Shown here: one piece after another, positions 4,957-8,964 of the stretch
Position numbering within the stretch: position 1 is the first letter of the stretch
How the letters are laid out: the number at the start of each line of letters is the position of its first letter
Assembly: GCA_015521945.1 (NCBI GenBank)
Contig: WANG01000115.1
Coordinates: 1 to 8,964 of the forward strand
Direction: 5' to 3'
Source: Candidatus Hydrothermarchaeota archaeon
GTDB taxonomy: Archaea; Hydrothermarchaeota; Hydrothermarchaeia; Hydrothermarchaeales; BMS3B
Length of the DNA stretch: 8,964 nucleotides
Position numbers and translations under genes: made by a program
The notes under the pieces: generated by a model
Told to the model about the DNA's origin: nothing
Database searches by the model: none
Seen by the model: the letters and a program-made list of their open reading frames with translations, nothing else

Positions 4957-6271
4957 CCTCACACCTCAGCAGCTTCTCAGCAACCCTCACCGCCTCCTGG
5001 TCCCCCATCTCCGCAGCCCTGCGCAGGTTCTCGGCAATCGGTGAGGTTATGCGCTTCACCAGCACCCTGCTCAGGTCCTCTATGATGCGCCTCTCCCTCT
5101 CACTCACCCCGTTCCCCAGCATCCTGAGCGCCCTCTCCATCTCCCTCCGCCTCACGCTCTCAGCCTCCCTGAAGAGCTCCCTCACTATGCCCTCCACATC
5201 AATCCTGTACAGGTGCCTTATCAGCATCCCGAGCTCCCTGTCAATAATCTCCTCCACCCTCTCAATCTCCCTCTCCCTCGCCTTTTTATTTCTCTCCGCC
5301 ACCTCCCGCAGGTCATCAATGTTGAACAGCCTCACACCCGGCAGGGAGGCAACATCCTGGCTCACATTCCTGGGTATGGCAACATCTATGATAACCATGC
5401 TCCTGCTTCCGTCCCCCAGCACCTCCTTAGTGATTATGGGCTTATCGGAGCTGGTTGCGGTTATAACCAAGTCGCTGTGCGGTATCACCTCGGGTATATC
5501 CGAGAACCTCACCGCCCTGCCGCCCAGCTCGGCGGCAAGCCTCTCCGCCTTGCTCCAGGTGCGGTTAGCCACCAGAATCTCGGCGGGCTGATAGCTCCAG
5601 AGCGCCTTTGAGACCAGCTTACCCATCTCCCCTGCGCCTATCAGCAGCACCCTTCTGCCCCTCAGGGTGCCCAGCACCTGCTCCGCCAGCTCAACAGCTG
5701 CGCTCCCTATGGACACCGCCCCCTTGTTGATTCCCGTGGTGCTCCTCACCAGCTTCCCCACGTGTATCGCCTTGGTGAATATCTTGTCAAAAAACTCCCC
5801 CACCGTTCCCGCTCTCCTCGCCAGGTTGTAGGCATCCCGCACCTGGCCCAGAATCTGGTCCTCCCCCACTATCATTGACTCCACACCCGAGGCTAACCGC
5901 AGCAGGTGCCTCAGGGCATCGGTGTGGTAGTCCACCTCCATCACATCATGAAGCTTTGAAGAGAACTTTATTATCTGGTTGGCGAGCACCTCCGGGGGCA
6001 CGCACTCCTGCTCCGAGATGCCCCTGCGCCTGCGCATCCTTGATAGCACATCCTCCATGATGTAGTCAACTATGTGGTGCCTCGCCGCCCTCACATCCTC
6101 AGAGGCTGCAAATATCTCAACCCTGTTGCACGTCTGGATAATCACGCACTCCTCCACGTGGGGCAGGCTGTGGATGTCCCTGAGCGCCTTCTCCACATCC
6201 GGGAAGGCAAAGGTCTCTAAGGTCTCCACATCCGCCCGCTTGTGGGTTACCCTTATGTTAACCGTGTGCAT
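4916..6271 (-). CDS. hemA: Glutamyl-tRNA reductase
   Basis: This NADPH-dependent enzyme reduces glutamate on tRNA-Glu to glutamate-1-semialdehyde, the committed step of C5 tetrapyrrole synthesis. The catalytic cysteine is C48 in IIQTCNRVEIF. H122 in RHLLRLASGVESM corresponds to the conserved His of the catalytic domain, followed by VGEDQILGQV. The Rossmann motif RVLLIGAGEMG is at 207-217, with VANRT at 234-238 and IDVAIPRNV at about 295-303. After that comes a long helical dimerisation region rich in Arg and Glu (about 320-435). The 451-residue length is at the upper end of the usual range because of a final acidic tail (about 437-451). That tail lies in the stretch overlapping the hemB start. 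ATG 6271 follows GGAGG at good distance and overlaps the end of sirC by 14 bases. Partnership with HemL, which accepts the unstable semialdehyde, fits the operon. Confidence 0.96.
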   Translation of the reverse strand: MHTVNIRVTHKRADVETLETFAFPDVEKALRDIHSLPHVEECVIIQTCNRVEIFAASEDVRAARHHIVDYIMEDVLSRMRRRRGISEQECVPPEVLANQIIKFSSKLHDVMEVDYHTDALRHLLRLASGVESMIVGEDQILGQVRDAYNLARRAGTVGEFFDKIFTKAIHVGKLVRSTTGINKGAVSIGSAAVELAEQVLGTLRGRRVLLIGAGEMGKLVSKALWSYQPAEILVANRTWSKAERLAAELGGRAVRFSDIPEVIPHSDLVITATSSDKPIITKEVLGDGSRSMVIIDVAIPRNVSQDVASLPGVRLFNIDDLREVAERNKKAREREIERVEEIIDRELGMLIRHLYRIDVEGIVRELFREAESVRRREMERALRMLGNGVSERERRIIEDLSRVLVKRITSPIAENLRRAAEMGDQEAVRVAEKLLRCEDVSEGEAEKAEEN

Positions 6272-6908
6272 GCTCAGCCTCCGCCAGCCTCATCGCCATC
6301 CTGAAGGCGCCCTCTGAGTCCCCGCTTCTGAGCATCTGCAGCACCTCCTGGTCCCTCGCCACCTTCCTGAGCACACGCCTTCTGGCTTCAGGGGACGGCA
6401 CAAGCCTCCTAAGCTCGCCTCTAAGTCTCTCCTGCAACTCTACCAAGAGAATATCCTCCTGTGCAACTGCCTTCATCAGCCTCCTCTTTATCATTTTCGC
6501 CACCTCGGGGCTCCTTCCCCCCGTTGCCACCGCAACCACCACATCACCCACGTTGAAGCTGGCGGGCATCACAAAGTCAGCCACCCCGTCCGCGCGGTTC
6601 ACCAGCTTTCCGAGCCTCCTGCACTCCTCCACTATGGCATCGTTCAGCCTCCCGTCGCTGGTGGCGGCGAAAACCAGGAGGGCGTCACCCACGTGCTCCT
6701 CCACCTCCTCGGGGACCACCCTCGCCCGCACCAAGGTGAGACCCTCAGCCCCTGAAGCGAGCCTCCGTAGAGCCCCCGTAAAGCTCATGCTCACCACCCT
6801 CACCCGCGCCCCCGCCTGGAGCAGCTTCGCCACCCTGCGCTCCGCCACCCTTCCCCCTCCGAACACCACCACCTGCCTCCCCCGCAGGTTCAGCACTACG
6901 GGAAGCAC
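6258..6908 (-). CDS. sirC: Precorrin-2 dehydrogenase / sirohydrochlorin synthase
   Basis: This 216-residue protein corresponds to the N-terminal half of CysG and to Met8p. It oxidises precorrin-2 to sirohydrochlorin with NAD+, and some members also insert iron. It starts LPVVLNLRGRQVVVFGGG, the usual 'LP.fLdL.gr.vlvVGGG' opening with the NAD-binding glycines at 17-19. D107 in VNRADGVADF matches the catalytic Asp of Met8p/CysG. TGGRSPEVAK (129-138) is the family motif with the conserved Ser (S133). No methyltransferase domain follows, so the uroporphyrinogen methyltransferase must be encoded elsewhere. The start is GTG 6908-6906, six bases after GGAGGGAGG. The frame could run 13 codons further up, but those residues do not look like the family. 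It overlaps the aminopeptidase gene by 13 bases and hemA by 14. Chelatase activity cannot be judged from the sequence. Confidence 0.9.
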   Translation of the reverse strand: MLPVVLNLRGRQVVVFGGGRVAERRVAKLLQAGARVRVVSMSFTGALRRLASGAEGLTLVRARVVPEEVEEHVGDALLVFAATSDGRLNDAIVEECRRLGKLVNRADGVADFVMPASFNVGDVVVAVATGGRSPEVAKMIKRRLMKAVAQEDILLVELQERLRGELRRLVPSPEARRRVLRKVARDQEVLQMLRSGDSEGAFRMAMRLAEAEHAHG

Positions 6909-7837
6909 AGCCTGCCTCCCTCCATGAGCCTGTGCCCGTCCACCCACACATCCGGGGAGGAGATGACCCCGTCAAGGTGCACCTCCGCCTCTATCCTCCC
7001 CCCGAAGGTGTGGTTGTCCCCGAAGGCAACGTGAACGGTGCCCAGCACCTTCTCGTCCTCCAGCACGTTCCCCCTGAGCACCGCACATGGATTCGTGCCT
7101 ATTCCCACCTCCGCCACCATCCTGGAAGCCTCCGACACGAGCATCCCAGAGAGCTCCTCCGGCACCTCCTTCAGCCTGCCATCCTCCACCTCAACCACCA
7201 GGGGCTCCTCAAGCCTCCCCACGCCCGAGAAGGAGCAGTCAAAGGCGAGCACCCCATGACTCCTCCCCTCCACGGGAGCGATAAAACCCTCTCCAGCAGG
7301 CAGGTTCCCGAAGTCTCCTGGGCGGCGAATCATCCCGGTGTCCGCCTGCCCCTCCCTCCCCGAGATGTCAGCCTCAAACTTGGTACCCCCGGGCGCCTCT
7401 ATCCTTATCCTCCTCCCCCCTGTGAGAACCTCCGCCACCCTCTCCGCAAGCTCCCTGACCTCCTCATAGTCCGCCAGCATGCCGCCGGAGGTGAGCATCT
7501 CCTCCGTTATCCCTGGCATGCTCGCCACCCTCGCCCCCGCCTCGCAGGCACGCCTCCTGGCGGAGGTGTGGCTCAGGGACCTGCTGGTGGCAGCCACCAC
7601 CACATCCGCTGCACCCATGGCAGCCGCAACGCAGGCGGGAGGCTCCTCTCCGTGCATCCTGCGGGGGCTCATGCGCACCTCCACCACCTCCGAGCTGAGC
7701 TCGCGCAGCGCCTCACGCAGCATGGAAGCCTGCCCGAGCATCGCCGTATCTGTAACAAGAAGCACCTGCTCTTCCCGCTTTATTCCCAGGGTCTGCATGA
7801 GCACCTGACTCAGGCGCATGGGTAGAATCTGCACCAT
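6896..7837 (-). CDS. Aminopeptidase, M29-like (annotated in many archaea as leucyl aminopeptidase)
   Basis: The 313-residue protein resembles the metal-dependent M29/AmpS aminopeptidases, which remove N-terminal residues from peptides in the cytosol. Candidate metal ligands appear in family order: E183 in NLPAGEGFIAPVEG, E243 in VAEVGIGTNP, H269 in VHVAFGDNHTFGG, and H287 and D289 in VHLDGVI. The N-terminal half (1-140) has the expected nucleotide-binding-like alpha/beta fold. The protein is shorter than the roughly 400-residue bacterial members, as is common in archaea. The start is uncertain. ATG 7837 gives the longest form. ATG 7819 lies 25 bases from the centre of a TATA-like GATATAAG (7848-7841) and could be a leaderless start. 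It overlaps sirC by 13 bases, so it heads or precedes the tetrapyrrole operon, although a biochemical link is not evident. Substrate preference cannot be read from the sequence. Confidence 0.75.
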   Translation of the reverse strand: MVQILPMRLSQVLMQTLGIKREEQVLLVTDTAMLGQASMLREALRELSSEVVEVRMSPRRMHGEEPPACVAAAMGAADVVVAATSRSLSHTSARRRACEAGARVASMPGITEEMLTSGGMLADYEEVRELAERVAEVLTGGRRIRIEAPGGTKFEADISGREGQADTGMIRRPGDFGNLPAGEGFIAPVEGRSHGVLAFDCSFSGVGRLEEPLVVEVEDGRLKEVPEELSGMLVSEASRMVAEVGIGTNPCAVLRGNVLEDEKVLGTVHVAFGDNHTFGGRIEAEVHLDGVISSPDVWVDGHRLMEGGRLCFP

Positions 7838-7861
7838 CCGTCTTATATCCCTTGGGGTGCC

Positions 7862-8200
7862 CTACCTCCACATTATGAGCGCAACCCCGAGCACCACCAG
7901 GGCGGCGCCCGCGTAGTTCCAGTAGAAGGTTCTCTCCCCCAGCAGCGCACTCCCCAGCAGCAGCACGAAGACGTAGCTCAGGGATATCACCGGGTACAGA
8001 ACAGACACCTCAACATCCCTCAGCGCGTAGAGGTAGAGGAGCGTCGCCACCCCGTACATCCCAAGCCCGGCGATGAGGTACCTGTTGAGGAGGCTTGTGG
8101 GGCTCAGGAAGCTTATGGAATCGGAGGACATCTTGAACATTATCTGCCCCAGAGACCCGAGCGCCGCACACACCACCCCGAGAGCAACCGCACGCAGCAT
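7862..8200 (-). CDS. Small EamA/ArnE-like four-helix membrane protein (DMT superfamily)
   Basis: This 112-residue protein has four predicted transmembrane helices (about 3-22, 41-61, 65-87 and 94-111). It resembles the short members of the drug/metabolite transporter superfamily. ALRDVEVSVLYPVISLSYVF and the following GERTFYWNYAGAALVVLGV match the EamA-type repeat and especially the ArnE/ArnF-like group. The N-terminal GSLGQIMFKMSS also fits that group. The helix-1 Glu essential for EmrE-type drug/proton antiport is absent, so multidrug export is unlikely. A lipid-linked or other small substrate is possible but unproven. Such proteins work as homo- or heterodimers, and no partner gene is visible. 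GGAGGTGAT precedes the ATG closely, and a TATA box lies 26 bases upstream. The next gene, the aminopeptidase, starts 24 bases after the stop. Confidence 0.75.
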   Translation of the reverse strand: MLRAVALGVVCAALGSLGQIMFKMSSDSISFLSPTSLLNRYLIAGLGMYGVATLLYLYALRDVEVSVLYPVISLSYVFVLLLGSALLGERTFYWNYAGAALVVLGVALIMWR

Positions 8201-8222
8201 GCATCACCTCCGCTTCCTGTGG

Positions 8223-8230
8223 AATATAAA
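8223..8230 (-). promoter_or_regulatory. TATA box upstream of the EamA-like gene
   Basis: Minus-strand GGTTTATATTCC contains TTTATATT (8230 to 8223) in the 77-base gap after argJ. Its centre lies about 26 bases from the ATG at 8200, which would put initiation at or near the start codon. It could drive the EamA-like gene and, by readthrough, the aminopeptidase and hem operon. Confidence 0.6.
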
Positions 8231-8277
8231 CCTATCGCCGCCGCTTGCTCTGGTATCAATTAAGCCCCTGGAGGCGC

Positions 8278-8964
8278 TCACGTGCTGTACTCCGAGTTTA
8301 TCCTCACGTACTCGCAGGTGAGGTCGCACCCGTAGGCTTCAGCAGAGGCGCTGCCGGCGCCGAGGTGTGCCACTATTCTCACCTCCCTGCCCCGCATCAC
8401 CCTGCGCGCAGCCTCAAGCACCTCCTCCTCTGCCCTCCCCCTTCCCCGCTCCACGACGCACACCCTTCCCTCGGGACCCTCAATGAACACGCTCAGCCTC
8501 TCCGGCACCACCTTAGCCCCCGAGTAGCCGAGAGCCGCCACGACCCTGCCCCAGTTGGGGTCAGCGCCAGCAAGCGCCGTCTTTACCAATGCAGAGCCCG
8601 CCACAGCCCTTGCCGCAGCCTCTGCCTCAGCCTCGCTCCTCGCCTCCCTCACCACCACCTCCAGGTACCTGCTCGCCCCCTCACCATCCTTGGCTATGCT
8701 CTTCGCGAGCCTCAGGGCAACCTCCCGCAGAGCCTCATGAAACCCATCGGTGCTCCTGTTGCCAGCCCTCCCATTTGCAAGAAGCACAACCATGTCGTTG
8801 GTGCTCATGTCCCCGTCCACCACCACCCTGTTGAAGCTCCTGCGCACCGCCTCTTCCAGGGCATCATCAAGCACCTCCCTCTCCACCGCCGCATCCGTGG
8901 CAATAAAGCACAGCATGGTGGCGTGCCTCAGGGAGGGTGCAATCATCCCCGCCCCCTTCGCTAT
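8278..8964 (-). CDS. argJ: ArgJ, glutamate/ornithine acetyltransferase (C-terminal part, cut by window edge)
   Basis: ArgJ transfers the acetyl group from N-acetylornithine to glutamate in the cyclic arginine pathway. Some members also make acetylglutamate from acetyl-CoA. The frame is open to the last base, so the N-terminal part (normally about 180 residues) lies outside the window and 228 residues remain. The visible part begins IAKGAGMIAPS followed by HATML, the site where the precursor cleaves itself and where the Thr becomes the N-terminal nucleophile of the beta subunit. Most of the beta subunit is therefore present. Further family motifs are DGDMSTNDMV, ADPNWGRVVAALGYSG and the C-terminal YVRINSEYST. 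A separate promoter follows in the 77 bases after its TGA, so it need not be co-transcribed with the next gene. Whether it is mono- or bifunctional cannot be decided here. Confidence 0.95.
   Translation of the reverse strand: MAKGAGMIAPSLRHATMLCFIATDAAVEREVLDDALEEAVRRSFNRVVVDGDMSTNDMVVLLANGRAGNRSTDGFHEALREVALRLAKSIAKDGEGASRYLEVVVREARSEAEAEAAARAVAGSALVKTALAGADPNWGRVVAALGYSGAKVVPERLSVFIEGPEGRVCVVERGRGRAEEEVLEAARRVMRGREVRIVAHLGAGSASAEAYGCDLTCEYVRINSEYST

Noticed and set aside
3967..5085. Long open frame on the plus strand (372 codons) opposite hemB and the ends of hemA and hemL
   Set aside because: The sequence is Pro/His-rich and without recognisable motifs. The opposite strand carries complete hemB motifs.
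1..8964. CRISPR arrays, tRNA or rRNA genes, insertion sequences, defence systems
   Set aside because: I saw no spaced direct repeats, no cloverleaf or rRNA-like stretches, no transposase motifs and no terminal inverted repeats. Genes are packed and consistent in composition.

Overview
The window looks like a chromosomal segment of a GC-rich euryarchaeon. A methanogen or a relative of the Methanosarcinales/Archaeoglobi would fit, but the sequence does not prove this. Support for an archaeon: a 66-residue archaeal histone; TATA boxes of the TTTATAT type upstream of the histone and of a small transporter; Shine-Dalgarno sequences matching the archaeal GGAGGTGAT pattern; a QueD-type enzyme as expected for archaeosine synthesis; and a C5-type tetrapyrrole pathway with a stand-alone precorrin-2 dehydrogenase.

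Layout. On the plus strand, bases 1-1772 hold the C-terminal end of a probable archaeal AAA-type ATPase, a 6-carboxytetrahydropterin synthase (QueD family) and a dihydroorotase (PyrC). Everything from 1769 to the right end is on the minus strand. Read in the direction of transcription it is: argJ (cut by the window edge), a small four-helix EamA/ArnE-like membrane protein, an M29-type aminopeptidase, precorrin-2 dehydrogenase (sirC), glutamyl-tRNA reductase (hemA), porphobilinogen synthase (hemB), glutamate-1-semialdehyde aminomutase (hemL), the histone, and one or two unrecognised membrane-protein reading frames. The two strands converge at 1769-1772, where the opposing stop codons interlock.

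How the genes work together. HemA, HemL and HemB turn glutamyl-tRNA into porphobilinogen. SirC oxidises precorrin-2 to sirohydrochlorin, the branch point for siroheme, cobalamin, F430 and archaeal heme. The four genes and the aminopeptidase are packed with overlaps of 1 to 41 bases and so form a very likely operon. The enzymes joining the two halves of the pathway (HemC, HemD, the methyltransferase) are not in the window. Histone expression appears separate: it has its own TATA box and is bracketed by two T-rich tracts that look like archaeal terminators.

Most of the window is housekeeping metabolism, and I found no new defence or mobile system. The least explained part is 1769-2298, where a 49-residue two-helix membrane protein runs by a TGATT junction into a second two-helix reading frame that has no ordinary start codon. 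The histone also differs from the well-studied HMfB at positions involved in stacking of archaeal nucleosomes.
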